In this document: positions 50,513 to 59,990 of the stretch, one piece after another
Position numbering within the stretch: position 1 is the stretch's first letter
How the letters are laid out: each line of letters starts with the position of its first letter
Source of the DNA: Bacteroides luti
GTDB taxonomy: Bacteria > Bacteroidota > Bacteroidia > Bacteroidales > Bacteroidaceae
Length of the DNA stretch: 64,000 nucleotides
Direction of reading: 5' to 3'
Assembly (NCBI RefSeq): GCF_900128905.1
Contig: NZ_FQTV01000005.1
Coordinates: 62,001-126,000, forward strand
Notes under the pieces: model-generated
What the model was told of the DNA's origin: nothing
Database searches by the model: none
The model's input: the letters and a program-made list of their open reading frames with translations, nothing else
Translations under genes and position numbers: made by a program

Positions 50513-51568
50513 ATGAAACTATCACAATTTAAATTTAAGCTTCCAGAGGATAAAATTGCTTTGCACCCTACTAGGTACAGGGATGAATCCCGTTTGATGG
50601 TTCTTCATAAGAAGACTGGTGAAATAGAGCATAGAGTGTTTAAGGACATCTTAGATTATTTTGATGATAAAGATGTTTTTATATTCAATGATACTAAAGT
50701 GTTCCCTGCCCGTCTTTATGGAAACAAGGAAAAAACAGGAGCACGCATTGAGGTTTTCTTATTACGTGAGTTAAACGAAGAACTTCGTTTGTGGGATGTA
50801 TTGGTAGATCCTGCTCGTAAAATCAGAATTGGTAACAAACTATATTTCGGTGAAGACGATTCAATGGTTGCTGAAGTAATTGACAACACTACTTCGCGCG
50901 GACGTACGCTTCGCTTCCTTTATGACGGACCTCATGAAGAATTCAAGAAAGCACTTTATGCTCTTGGCGAGACTCCACTTCCTCATACTATTATCAATCG
51001 CCCCGTAGAGGCAGACGACGAAGAAAGATTCCAGTCTATCTTTGCAAAAAACGAAGGAGCTGTAACTGCACCTACCGCAAGTTTGCACTTCAGCCGTGAG
51101 TTGATGAAACGTATGGAGATTAAAGGAATCGACTTTGCATTTATCACCATGCATGCAGGCCTTGGTAACTTCCGCGATATTGATGTAGAAGATCTTACTA
51201 AGCACAAGATGGATTCAGAGCAAATGTTTGTTTCTGAAAAAGCTGTTAATATTGTAAACAAGGCAAAAGATGCTAACAGAAACATCTGTGCTGTTGGAAC
51301 TACAGTTATGAGAGCTATTGAAAGTACAGTAAGTACAGACGGACACCTTAAGACTTTCGAAGGATGGACTAATAAATTTATTTTCCCTCCTTATGAGTTC
51401 ACAGTAGCCAATTCAATGATCTCTAATTTCCACATGCCTCTATCTACATTATTGATGATTGTTGCAGCATTTGGTGGATATGATCTTGTTATGGATGCTT
51501 ATCAGGTTGCATTGAAAGAAGGATACCGCTTCGGTACTTATGGAGATGCAATGTTGATTATTGACTAA
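50513..51568 (+). CDS. queA: S-adenosylmethionine:tRNA ribosyltransferase-isomerase
   Basis: The 351-residue enzyme adds the cyclopentene moiety of queuosine to tRNA from SAM. It shows FDLP-type start, [29 protein letters not shown] and [15 protein letters not shown]. The start follows truB by 21 bases. The stop overlaps the upstream frame of folK. Confidence 0.95.
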   Translation: MKLSQFKFKLPEDKIALHPTRYRDESRLMVLHKKTGEIEHRVFKDILDYFDDKDVFIFNDTKVFPARLYGNKEKTGARIEVFLLRELNEELRLWDVLVDPARKIRIGNKLYFGEDDSMVAEVIDNTTSRGRTLRFLYDGPHEEFKKALYALGETPLPHTIINRPVEADDEERFQSIFAKNEGAVTAPTASLHFSRELMKRMEIKGIDFAFITMHAGLGNFRDIDVEDLTKHKMDSEQMFVSEKAVNIVNKAKDANRNICAVGTTVMRAIESTVSTDGHLKTFEGWTNKFIFPPYEFTVANSMISNFHMPLSTLLMIVAAFGGYDLVMDAYQVALKEGYRFGTYGDAMLIID

Positions 51569-51581
51569 TAGAATAAAAACA

Positions 51582-52049
51582 ATGGCATTGGTTTATTTCG
51601 GTTTAGGTACAAATCTGGGCGATAAAGAGAAAAACCTGTGTCTTGCTATTGATAAAATAAGAGAGCGGATTGGGAGAATTACTTCCCAATCCGCTTTTTA
51701 TGCTTCCGAACCGTGGGGATTTGAATCTACAAATTCTTTTCTCAACGCAGTTGTTTGTGCAGAAACTTCTATTTCTCCCCTTCAACTAATGGAAGAGACT
51801 CAGGAGATTGAAAAAGAGATTGGCAGAAATAAAAAATCGGTTAACGGAACCTATAGTGACAGAGTTATCGACATTGATATTCTTCTATATGATGACCTCA
51901 TTCTGAGTACTGAAAGCTTAACCATTCCTCATCCACTTATGACCGAAAGGCTCTTTGTAATGAAGCCTCTTTGGGAAATTGCTCCGGAACTTGTGATTCC
52001 CGGTACAGGGAAAACGGTTCAATCTTTCTATGATGAATTGTCTTTATGA
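51582..52049 (+). CDS. folK: 2-amino-4-hydroxy-6-hydroxymethyldihydropteridine pyrophosphokinase
   Basis: The 155-residue folate enzyme has GLGTNLGDKEKNL, the SAFYASEPWGF segment and GTYSDRVIDIDILLYDD, all diagnostic of HPPK. ATG 51582 gives the canonical MALVYFGLG start; an upstream in-frame start would overlap queA. Confidence 0.95.
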   Translation: MALVYFGLGTNLGDKEKNLCLAIDKIRERIGRITSQSAFYASEPWGFESTNSFLNAVVCAETSISPLQLMEETQEIEKEIGRNKKSVNGTYSDRVIDIDILLYDDLILSTESLTIPHPLMTERLFVMKPLWEIAPELVIPGTGKTVQSFYDELSL

Positions 52050-52105
52050 GTGTTAAAGTCTTAAAATTTATACAGCTAAAAGAACAAAACTCAGGAAATT
52101 AGCTA

Positions 52106-52113
52106 TACATTTG
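52106..52113 (+). promoter_or_regulatory. Bacteroides-type -7 box ahead of the metK leader
   Basis: TACATTTG matches TAnnTTTG. A start about 7-14 bases downstream would place the SAM-II-like element at the very 5' end of the metK leader. Confidence 0.5.
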
Positions 52114-52124
52114 TACCAGAATTA

Positions 52125-52174
52125 AATGTGGAAAGATTTGGGCAGCTTGCAACCACAGTAAAAAATGCTAAATA
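52125..52174 (+). promoter_or_regulatory. SAM-II-like riboswitch upstream of metK
   Basis: The leader reads TGTGG, AAAGATTTG, GGCAGCTTGCAACCACA, then a poly-A stretch and TGCTAAA. TGTGG pairs with CCACA in a short P1. The GCTTGCAACCAC and GCTAAA parts resemble the conserved core of SAM-II riboswitches, which form an H-type pseudoknot. It precedes S-adenosylmethionine synthetase, so SAM would feed back on its own synthesis. The element ends about 109 bases before the metK start, farther than usual. The rest of the leader is unremarkable. Confidence 0.65.
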
Positions 52175-52282
52175 ATAGCTTATTTATCGCGTTTCTTCCT
52201 TCCGAATCAATCCCTTTTCAGAATATTTATTTAGTATAAACAGACGAATTAAAAATCCGTCAATCTAAAACTTTATTTATCC

Positions 52283-53578
52283 ATGGGATATTTATTCACA
52301 TCCGAATCGGTGTCTGAAGGACACCCCGACAAAGTAGCCGATCAAATATCGGATGCTGTACTTGACGAACTGTTGGCTTACGATCCTAGTTCTAAAGTAG
52401 CTTGCGAAACTCTCGTTACTACAGGACAAGTAGTACTTGCGGGTGAAGTGAAATCTGAAGCTTATGTTGATCTGCAAGAAGTTGCTCGTAACGTAATCAA
52501 TAAAATTGGTTATACCAAAGGCGAGTATATGTTCGAAGGAAACTCATGCGGCGTATTTTCTGCTATTCACGAACAATCTCCTGATATCAATCGTGGAGTG
52601 GAACGTTCAGACCCAATGGAACAGGGTGCTGGCGACCAGGGAATGATGTTTGGTTATGCAACCAACGAAACAGAAAACTACATGCCTTTATCTCTTGATC
52701 TTGCGCATAAAATACTATATATTCTGGCTAAAATCAGAAAAGAAGGCAAGCAAATGACTTACCTCCGTCCAGATGCAAAAAGCCAGGTTACAATAGAATA
52801 TGATGATAACGGAAAACCTGTGCGTATTGATACTATTGTTGTATCTACTCAGCACGATGATTTCGTTAAACCTGAAAACGACTCTCCTGAAGCGCAGTTG
52901 AAAGCCGACGAAGAGATGCTTTCTGTTATCCGCGAAGACGTATTAAAGGTGTTGATGCCTAGAGTTTTTGCTTCTATTCATAACAAAAAGGTATTGGACT
53001 TGTTCAACGGTGCTATTACTTACCACGTTAATCCAACAGGAAAGTTCGTTATTGGGGGACCTCACGGAGATACAGGATTAACCGGACGTAAGATTATTGT
53101 TGATACTTACGGTGGTAAAGGTGCTCATGGTGGTGGTGCTTTCTCAGGAAAAGACCCTAGCAAGGTAGACCGTAGTGCAGCTTATGCAGCACGTTACATT
53201 GCAAAGAACCTTGTTGCTGCAGGTGTAGCCGATGAGATCCTCGTTCAGATATCTTATGCTATTGGTGTGGCACGTCCTATCAATATTTATGTTGACACTT
53301 ATAACCGCAGCAATGTGAACATTACTGACGGGGAGATTGCAAAGAAAATTGATAAGATATTCGATCTTCGTCCAAAAGCAATCGAAGACCGCCTGAAACT
53401 TCGTAATCCTATCTATTCGGAAACTGCTGCTTACGGACACATGGGACGTACTCCAAAGGTTGTAACCAAGAGTTTCCACTCTCGTTACCTGGAAGATAAG
53501 ACTGTAGAAGTAGAATTGTTTACCTGGGAAAAACTCGATTATATCGACAAAGTAAAAGAAGAATTCGGCATATACTAG
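52283..53578 (+). CDS. metK: S-adenosylmethionine synthetase
   Basis: The 431-residue enzyme makes SAM from methionine and ATP. It carries [35 protein letters not shown], and [19 protein letters not shown]. It is a single gene with a SAM-II-like leader and a terminator after it. Confidence 0.97.
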   Translation: MGYLFTSESVSEGHPDKVADQISDAVLDELLAYDPSSKVACETLVTTGQVVLAGEVKSEAYVDLQEVARNVINKIGYTKGEYMFEGNSCGVFSAIHEQSPDINRGVERSDPMEQGAGDQGMMFGYATNETENYMPLSLDLAHKILYILAKIRKEGKQMTYLRPDAKSQVTIEYDDNGKPVRIDTIVVSTQHDDFVKPENDSPEAQLKADEEMLSVIREDVLKVLMPRVFASIHNKKVLDLFNGAITYHVNPTGKFVIGGPHGDTGLTGRKIIVDTYGGKGAHGGGAFSGKDPSKVDRSAAYAARYIAKNLVAAGVADEILVQISYAIGVARPINIYVDTYNRSNVNITDGEIAKKIDKIFDLRPKAIEDRLKLRNPIYSETAAYGHMGRTPKVVTKSFHSRYLEDKTVEVELFTWEKLDYIDKVKEEFGIY

Positions 53579-53599
53579 TCGAAAGATTAATAAATACTA

Positions 53600-53645
53600 A
53601 GCCTGTGCAGCTCCTTAAAAAAGGAATTGTACAGGCTTTTTTCTT
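53600..53645 (+). terminator. rho-independent terminator after metK
   Basis: AGCCTGT(G)CA pairs with TGTACAGGCT across a loop containing CCTT/AAGG, followed by TTTTTTC. Confidence 0.85.
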
Positions 53646-53697
53646 TTCTAAAGCACCTTTCAAATCCGACTATAAAGTAATCTACAGTCTAAAAACA

Positions 53698-53746
53698 ACA
53701 CATAAATGTAGCTAATAATAAAACTTCAAAAGCTACATTCATAGTT
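53698..53746. promoter_or_regulatory. two CTACAT/ATGTAG palindrome-like sites upstream of mop
   Basis: ACACAT-AA-ATGTAG (53698-53711) and CTACAT-TC-ATAGTT (53733-53746) each hold one full half-site. They lie 32-67 bases upstream of the sigma-54-like element at 53778 and resemble stronger sites before nifH and nifE. They may bind an enhancer protein. Confidence 0.4.
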
Positions 53747-53777
53747 AAAGCATTCATAATTAAAAAGTTATAATTTC

Positions 53778-53793
53778 TGGCACGGCCTTTGTA
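53778..53793 (+). promoter_or_regulatory. sigma-54-like -24/-12 promoter upstream of mop
   Basis: TGGCACGGCCTTTGTA matches the -24/-12 pattern TGGCACG-N4-TTGCW except GT in place of GC at -12. It is 52 bases before the mop ATG. The nifH and nifE units carry closely similar elements. Confidence 0.65.
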
Positions 53794-53845
53794 TTCTTCT
53801 TCATGAAAAAGACGATGATTAATACTCATTTAAACAAAGAAGATT

Positions 53846-54052
53846 ATGTTATTAAGCGCAAGAAACACAATTAAAGGTAAGGTAATAGAGATTGTTCCGG
53901 GTATTGTTACCGCAAAGGTTAAACTCGACATTGGCGGAGGAAACACAATTGTCTCAGTAATCACAGTAGATAGTATTGGCGAGCTCAATATAAAGGTAGG
54001 AGATGAAGCATACGCTATCTTCAAATCTACCGAAGTGATGATTGGAATTTAA
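53846..54052 (+). CDS. mop: stand-alone molybdopterin/molybdate-binding Mop (TOBE) protein
   Basis: The 68-residue protein is a single Mop/TOBE domain (SARNTIKGKVIEIVPGIVTAKVKLDI, SIGELNIKVGDEAYAIFKSTEVMIGI), which binds molybdate at subunit interfaces of an oligomer. It heads the mod block and is followed 13 bases later by the ModE-like HTH. ModC here lacks a TOBE domain, so this protein may supply Mo sensing or storage separately. Confidence 0.9.
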   Translation: MLLSARNTIKGKVIEIVPGIVTAKVKLDIGGGNTIVSVITVDSIGELNIKVGDEAYAIFKSTEVMIGI

Positions 54053-54065
54053 ATCGCCAGGCCGC

Positions 54066-54419
54066 ATGGATCGCTCAACATTCTCAATGGATGCCCTTCT
54101 TACCATTTATCGGGATAACGAAGTCTTTATTGGCCAAAGCCAGTACCGGTTATTAAAGCAGATTTTGACAGATGGATCTATCAATGCAGCAGCAAAGAGC
54201 CTGAAGATGTCTTACCAACACGCCTGGCATTTGATTGATAAGATGAATAGACTCTCGCCCATTCCTGTGGTGATAAGGCAAAAGGGAGGAAAAGACGGAG
54301 GTGGTTGCAGTATAAGCCCTTACGGAATGAAGGTCATTGAAAGCTACGCCATGCATGAAATTGAAATCATTAAGCTATTAGAGCAAACGAACAGCGAATT
54401 AGAAAGCTGTTTTTTTTAG
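54066..54419 (+). CDS. modE: ModE-type winged-helix regulator (DNA-binding domain only)
   Basis: The 117-residue protein matches the ModE N-terminal HTH (QYRLLKQILTDGSINAAAKSLKMSYQHAWHLIDKMNR, GGKDGGGCSISPYG). E. coli ModE continues into two Mop domains; here the protein stops, and the Mop domain is the separate gene just upstream. ATG 54066 is preferred over a TTG at 54042. Target sites are unknown; the TGTACA array at 56616-56687 is a candidate. Confidence 0.8.
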   Translation: MDRSTFSMDALLTIYRDNEVFIGQSQYRLLKQILTDGSINAAAKSLKMSYQHAWHLIDKMNRLSPIPVVIRQKGGKDGGGCSISPYGMKVIESYAMHEIEIIKLLEQTNSELESCFF

Positions 54420-54512
54420 GGAGCGATATTCTTTAGGGTGGATATCGCTTTCCTTTAAGAAAGCGTTATTCTCTGTTTTTGATAACGGATATTTATTTTA
54501 AAAGTTAGTATT

Positions 54513-55808
54513 ATGAAGGTATTAGGTAAAAAATGTTTTTGGATAACAATTGCTGCAACTGTCTGTGCGTGTAAGATGAATGCACAGACAGTAGCTATTG
54601 ATGGGGAATTCAGACCCAGGGTAGAGTATAGAGATGGTTTCGGAGCTCCATTATCGGACAGTAATGATCCGGGTATTTTTGCCATTCAGCGTACACGTTT
54701 GGGAGCAACCTTTACTTCTGCAGTTCTGAAGACCCAGTTTACTATTCAGGATTCCCGCACTTACGGTAAAACAGCTCCTAGTTCAGAGACTGCTACACTG
54801 GGAGTGTTTGAAGCATGGGCTGAGTTTTTATTAATGCCGGGAGGCTCTGCTAAAGTAGGACGACAGGCATTGACTTATGATGATGGCCGTTTGTTCTCGG
54901 CTTCCAACTGGAGTAATACGGGTAATTCTCACGATATGGCTCTGTTCAAGTACAATGTAAATGACTTTCAGGCCCATTTGGGTTTTGCTTATAACAATAC
55001 TTCTGCCATTTCTTCGGAAACTGTTTATACTAATGGGGCCAAATACCGGTACATGGGTTTACTTTGGTTGTCTAAAGGAATTGCGAAAGATCTGACTCTT
55101 TCCGCCATTGCTGTAGACGAAGGCATGCAGCCTACCACAGATGCTACGAAGTACGGTACAAAGGTTAATATGAATCACGGATACACTTTTGGCGGTAATC
55201 TGAAATATGGCAATGAAACAAAACCATTTTCCGCACTTGCCACAGCCTACTTTCAGGCAGGAAAGAATCAAACCGGTGATGATTTGAGAGGTAGCATGGC
55301 GGCAGTGAAGTTAAACTACAAAATATCTTCGGCAGTTACAACCTGTTTAGGTACAGATTACCTGTCGGGAGATGATAACAAAACTGATGGCAAACAGAAA
55401 AACTTCAGAAAGCTCTATGGCTCAAATCACAGTTTTAATGGTTCCATGGAATATTGGTCAACACCTCTTAGCGCAGGTCTGCTTGATTACTACGGCAGTA
55501 TAAATGCTAAAGTAAGTAAAACAACCAGCATTGAAGGTGCATTTCACGTATTCAGTTCCAGTAAAGACATGACAAGCAATAGTCAAAACATTGGCAAATC
55601 ACTTGGTTCGGAGTTAGATCTTTGCCTTAACTACAAACTCAATGAATGGAGTAAACTACAAGTTGGCTGGAGCACCTACTTTGCAAAAGACAACACTCGC
55701 ATAGCAAAAGGCATGACCGCCGATGCCAAAACCCGCTTTCCACAATGGGGATATGTAATGCTCACAGTCTCTCCTTCTTATCTGAAATCTATTTTTACCG
55801 ATAAATAA
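54513..55808 (+). CDS. outer-membrane beta-barrel porin (possible molybdate channel)
   Basis: The 431-residue protein has a signal peptide (AATVCACKMNAQ) and alternating beta-strand pattern with an alginate-export/porin-type layout (FRPRVEYRDGFGAPL, AIQRTRLGATF, SAKVGRQALTYDDGRL). Lying between modE and modA it is likely the outer-membrane entry route for molybdate, but the solute is inferred from context. Confidence 0.75.
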   Translation: MKVLGKKCFWITIAATVCACKMNAQTVAIDGEFRPRVEYRDGFGAPLSDSNDPGIFAIQRTRLGATFTSAVLKTQFTIQDSRTYGKTAPSSETATLGVFEAWAEFLLMPGGSAKVGRQALTYDDGRLFSASNWSNTGNSHDMALFKYNVNDFQAHLGFAYNNTSAISSETVYTNGAKYRYMGLLWLSKGIAKDLTLSAIAVDEGMQPTTDATKYGTKVNMNHGYTFGGNLKYGNETKPFSALATAYFQAGKNQTGDDLRGSMAAVKLNYKISSAVTTCLGTDYLSGDDNKTDGKQKNFRKLYGSNHSFNGSMEYWSTPLSAGLLDYYGSINAKVSKTTSIEGAFHVFSSSKDMTSNSQNIGKSLGSELDLCLNYKLNEWSKLQVGWSTYFAKDNTRIAKGMTADAKTRFPQWGYVMLTVSPSYLKSIFTDK

Positions 55809-55826
55809 AATATAAAACTCAATCTC

Positions 55827-56573
55827 ATGAAAAGAACGATTATAACCGTGGCACTGATACTGGTATGTATCCTTGCACAAGCTCAGAAAGTAAATGTTGC
55901 CGCTGCTGCAAACCTCCGTTATGTGCTGGAGGATATAAAAGCACAATATGAAAAAGAGCATCCTAAAGCTAAGATCAACATCACATTCGGCAGTTCGGGT
56001 ACATTGGTTCAGCAGATTCTCAATGGTGCTTCCTTTGACTTCTTTATGGCTGCCGACAATGAGTTCCCATTGAAACTGAAAGCAAAAGGGGTTGCCTGGG
56101 GAGCCATGAAGACTTATGCCTACGGAAAACTGGCCATATACAGCACTTCATTGGATGTAACTAAAGGACTTTCGGTATTGAAAGACCCGGCTATAAAGAA
56201 AATAGCCATAGCCAAACCGGAGACTGCTCCTTATGGTGAGCGTTCATTCGAATTGCTTAAAAAGATGGGACTTTATGAATCATTGAAATCAAAGATAGTG
56301 CTTGGCGATAATATCTCACAGGCTGCTCAGTTTGCCTTTACCGGCAATGCTGAAATTGGTTTCGTTGCCCTCTCGCTTGCACTGGCTCCGGAGATGAAAG
56401 GACAAGGAAAATACTATATTGTAGATCCGAAACTTTATACTCCGGTAGAGCAGGCGTGCATTCTTATCAAAACTGCAGTAAGAAACACCGAAACAAGCAA
56501 ATTCATGGCTTATGTTCTATCACCAAGAACCAAAGTTTATTGGGAAAAGTACGGATACTCAGTTCCTCGTTAA
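55827..56573 (+). CDS. modA: molybdate ABC transporter substrate-binding protein
   Basis: The 248-residue protein has a signal peptide (VCILAQAQ) and ModA motifs: VAAAANLRYVLEDI, TFGSSGTLVQQILNGASFDFFMAADNEFP, and the late PAPYGE-like KPETAPYGERSFE. It binds molybdate in the periplasm. The start follows the porin by 18 bases. Confidence 0.93.
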   Translation: MKRTIITVALILVCILAQAQKVNVAAAANLRYVLEDIKAQYEKEHPKAKINITFGSSGTLVQQILNGASFDFFMAADNEFPLKLKAKGVAWGAMKTYAYGKLAIYSTSLDVTKGLSVLKDPAIKKIAIAKPETAPYGERSFELLKKMGLYESLKSKIVLGDNISQAAQFAFTGNAEIGFVALSLALAPEMKGQGKYYIVDPKLYTPVEQACILIKTAVRNTETSKFMAYVLSPRTKVYWEKYGYSVPR

Positions 56574-56613
56574 AGGAACATTAGAGTGATGTCTCGGTAT
56601 ATGTTTTCAGATT

Positions 56614-56690
56614 GGTGTACACTAGTATTTAATTTAGTGTACACCTAAATTATAATAAATGTACACTATTTAAAAATTTGCTGTACATTA
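56614..56690. repeat. four TGTACA boxes at exact 22-bp spacing between modA and modB
   Basis: TGTACA occurs at 56616-56621, 56638-56643, 56660-56665 and 56682-56687, each 22 bp apart. The first two are part of an 11-bp inverted repeat (GGTGTACACTA ... TAGTGTACACC). Equal two-turn spacing would place identical sites on one DNA face. It lies in the 194-base gap between modA and modB and is probably an operator or activator array. Confidence 0.6.
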
Positions 56691-56767
56691 ATAAAACATT
56701 CTTTCAGGTTATTTATGCTTAGCTAACCCCAAACTTTGACTAACTTATTTAATTGAATATACATAAT

Positions 56768-57439
56768 ATGAACGATGATTTTCTACAAACCCTTCTTCTT
56801 ACAGGTAAGCTGGCTACAATTACTACTGTAATACTTCTTATCAAAGGCTTGCCCTTAGGTTACTGGCTGGCATACAAGCGTTTCCGTTTTAAACCATTAA
56901 TAGAAGCACTGATCAGTATGCCGCTTGTCTTGCCCCCCACTGTGCTTGGTTTTTACATGCTGGTTGCTTACAGTCCGCAAAATACCATAGGTCATTTTCT
57001 GGAGCATACACTAAACCTTCGTCTGGCATTTAGTTTTGAGGGAATATTAGTGGCTAGCGTACTTTTTAGTCTGCCGTTTATGGTTCAGCCTTTGCAGAAC
57101 GGCTTTGCAAGTATTCCCCAAAGTTACAGGGAGGCATCGTATACTTTGGGAAAATCATTCTTCACCACCTTTACAAGGGTTCTTATTCCCAACATAAAAC
57201 CTTCCATTATAACAGCAGTTGCAATGACTTTTGCTCACTGCATCGGGGAGTTTGGAGTAGTAATAATGGTAGGAGGAAACATGCCCGGAGAAACAAGAGT
57301 AGCCTCCATTGCCATTTATGATGAAGTGCAATCACTTAACTACGACACAGCAAACAAATATTCGTTTGTATTATTCATTGTTTCAATGGTTATATTAACT
57401 ATTATATACAGTATAAACGGCAACAAGAAAACACTTTAA
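56768..57439 (+). CDS. modB: molybdate ABC transporter permease
   Basis: The 223-residue inner-membrane permease has five or six helices and the EAA-like loop (YREASYTLGKSFFTTFTRVLIPNIKPSIITA). ATG 56768 is used; an upstream in-frame TTG is unlikely. It is 7 bases before modC. The gap to modA holds the TGTACA array. Confidence 0.93.
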   Translation: MNDDFLQTLLLTGKLATITTVILLIKGLPLGYWLAYKRFRFKPLIEALISMPLVLPPTVLGFYMLVAYSPQNTIGHFLEHTLNLRLAFSFEGILVASVLFSLPFMVQPLQNGFASIPQSYREASYTLGKSFFTTFTRVLIPNIKPSIITAVAMTFAHCIGEFGVVIMVGGNMPGETRVASIAIYDEVQSLNYDTANKYSFVLFIVSMVILTIIYSINGNKKTL

Positions 57440-57446
57440 AGGAATT

Positions 57447-58187
57447 ATGCTGAAAATAGATATAGAACGTCCGATGCTTACTTCGGAAGGGAAAAAGACA
57501 CTAAAAATCTGTTCCGAGATAGCAGACAGAGAATTACTTTGTCTCTTCGGCCATTCGGGTTCGGGAAAAACAACTCTGCTGAGAATCCTGGCCGGACTTA
57601 CCACTCCTTCTAAAGGCCGAATTGTATATAATGATACTGTTTGGTTCGACTCCGACCGGAAAATAAATCTCTCTCCTCAGCTCCGTAACGTAGGATATAT
57701 GTTCCAGGACTATGCTCTCTTTCCGAATATGAGTGTGGAAGGTAATATCAGGTTTGCACAAAAAGAAAAAGACACTGATGCTATAGAAGAGCTTATGGAG
57801 TTATTCGATCTCATTGCATTAAGGAAGCAAAAGCCTACTCAACTTTCCGGTGGACAAAGGCAAAGAGTGGCACTGGCCAGAGCGTTGGCTGCCAAACCAA
57901 ATCTTTTGCTGCTGGATGAGCCATTATCGGCACTTGATTTTGAAATGCGCATTGCTCTGCAACATGAAATTCGAAAAGCACACCTGTTACTAAACACAAT
58001 TACTATACTCGTAAGCCACGATGTGAACGAGGTCTGCTCCCTGGCTTCATCGGTTATGACCATAAAGAACGGTAGAGTATTATCACAAGGTAACCCGAAA
58101 GAAATATTCAGTGACGGATACTTTCAAAATTATGCCCAATTTCTTGGTGAGATTTCTGCTCTCAGTGAGCTTTTTCTGGGACAATAA
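57447..58187 (+). CDS. modC: molybdate ABC transporter ATPase lacking a TOBE domain
   Basis: The 246-residue ATPase has Walker A GHSGSGKTTLL, Q-loop FQDYALFPN, signature LSGGQRQRVALARAL, and Walker B LLLLDEPLSALD. Typical ModC (~350 residues) continues into a TOBE/Mop domain that senses molybdate; this one stops after the ATPase. The stand-alone Mop at 53846 may take that part. Confidence 0.9.
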   Translation: MLKIDIERPMLTSEGKKTLKICSEIADRELLCLFGHSGSGKTTLLRILAGLTTPSKGRIVYNDTVWFDSDRKINLSPQLRNVGYMFQDYALFPNMSVEGNIRFAQKEKDTDAIEELMELFDLIALRKQKPTQLSGGQRQRVALARALAAKPNLLLLDEPLSALDFEMRIALQHEIRKAHLLLNTITILVSHDVNEVCSLASSVMTIKNGRVLSQGNPKEIFSDGYFQNYAQFLGEISALSELFLGQ

Positions 58188-58189
58188 TC

Positions 58190-58223
58190 CTACATTTATG
58201 TATTATTTCCTACATTTAAGTAA
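58190..58223. promoter_or_regulatory. two CTACAT-N2-ATGTA palindrome sites upstream of nifH
   Basis: CTACAT-TT-ATGTAT (58190-58203) is a near-perfect palindrome; CTACAT-TT-AAGTAA (58210-58223) is a weaker one, spaced 20 bases from the first. They lie about 140-170 bases upstream of the sigma-54-like element at 58360, a typical distance for enhancer-binding proteins. Compare 53698-53746 and 63129-63142. Confidence 0.45.
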
Positions 58224-58359
58224 CAATAATTCCCTCTTCTGAAATCAGTACCCGATAGCAATTCAATTATTATTAATTATTTTCACCCATTATACACAGC
58301 TAATAATCAATTAGTTACATTACAACACCTTCACTCATCTCAAGGGTATCATTTTATTT

Positions 58360-58375
58360 TGGCACGCTTTCTGTT
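58360..58375 (+). promoter_or_regulatory. sigma-54-like -24/-12 promoter upstream of nifH
   Basis: TGGCACGCTTTCTGTT holds TGGCACG at -24 and CTGTT at -12, with GT instead of GC. It is 43 bases before the nifH ATG. Sigma-54 control of nif is established in Proteobacteria. The same element class occurs before mop and nifE. Confidence 0.65.
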
Positions 58376-58406
58376 TATAGTTTTACAGGTTTATGAATTA
58401 ACTTAA

Positions 58407-59243
<837 letters not shown>

Positions 59244-59250
59244 TAAATAA

Positions 59251-59256
59251 AGGAGG
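59251..59256 (+). promoter_or_regulatory. strong Shine-Dalgarno site of nifI1
   Basis: AGGAGG lies 7 bases before the nifI1 ATG. Such a site is rare in this window, where most genes have no recognisable one. Confidence 0.7.
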
Positions 59257-59263
59257 ACTTTAT

Positions 59264-59590
59264 ATGTATTTATTAAGAGCAATTGTTCGCCCAGAGAAAT
59301 CATCCGTAGTAATGAAAGCACTATTCGATGCAGGTTTCCCCGCAGTTACAAAACTATCAGTGTTCGGTCGCGGTAAACAGCGCGGTCTTAAAGTAGGAAA
59401 TGTTACTTATGACGAATTGCCCAAAGACCTTTTAATGATTGTAATTCCTGAAAAAGATAAGGATTTTGTTATTGAAACAATCATGGAAGCTGCCCGTTCA
59501 GGAGAAAAAGGACAGTTTGGCGACGGAAAGATATTCGTTACTCCGGTAGAAGAAACCTACACCATCTCCAGCGGTAGAAAAGAAGTATAA
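59264..59590 (+). CDS. nifI1: nitrogen regulatory PII-like protein NifI1
   Basis: The 108-residue PII-family protein acts with NifI2 to switch nitrogenase activity off in response to ammonium in archaea and some anaerobes; here that is inferred from family and position. It shows the PII fold (RAIVRPEKSSVVMKALFDAGFPAVTKLSVFGRGKQRG) with a T-loop and the C-terminal GKIFVTPVEE. It lies 20 bases after nifH and 20 before nifI2. Confidence 0.93.
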   Translation: MYLLRAIVRPEKSSVVMKALFDAGFPAVTKLSVFGRGKQRGLKVGNVTYDELPKDLLMIVIPEKDKDFVIETIMEAARSGEKGQFGDGKIFVTPVEETYTISSGRKEV

Positions 59591-59610
59591 ATCAAACGAG
59601 ACTAGGAATT

Positions 59611-59976
59611 ATGAAACTAATATTAGCAATGATTCGCATTGCCAAGATGAGTGACACAAAAATCGCTCTTTCGGAAGCAGGGTTGCCGTCTTTCACCGCC
59701 ATGCCTGTTCTGGGACGCGGAAAAGGACACGGCGATTTGGAAAAGGCCGCCGACGTAGATCCTGAACATCATGAACTGATCTCGGAGATGCCTCGTCTGA
59801 AATCCAAAAGAATGATTACGCTTGTGGTTACCGACGAGAAGAAAGATCTGGCTGTAGAAACACTTATCAAGGCAAATCAAACAGGAAAAAGCGGCGATGG
59901 GAAAATATTCGTAATTGATACCGTTGGTTCTATTCGTGTTCGCACGGGTGAATCTGGTGACGAAACATTAGATTAA
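59611..59976 (+). CDS. nifI2: nitrogen regulatory PII-like protein NifI2
   Basis: The 121-residue PII-family partner of NifI1 has IRIAKMSDTKIALSEAGLPSFTAMPVLGRGKGHG, a longer T-loop (DVDPEHHELISEMPRLKS) and GDGKIFVIDTV. It follows nifI1 by 20 bases and precedes nifD by 14. The two NifI proteins are expected to form a mixed hexamer that binds NifDK. Confidence 0.93.
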   Translation: MKLILAMIRIAKMSDTKIALSEAGLPSFTAMPVLGRGKGHGDLEKAADVDPEHHELISEMPRLKSKRMITLVVTDEKKDLAVETLIKANQTGKSGDGKIFVIDTVGSIRVRTGESGDETLD

Positions 59977-59983
59977 AGGAGGT
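59975..59983 (+). promoter_or_regulatory. near-perfect Shine-Dalgarno site of nifD
   Basis: AAAGGAGGT lies 7 bases before the nifD ATG, fully matching the 16S 3'-end complement. Confidence 0.7.
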
Positions 59984-59990
59984 TACTGCT

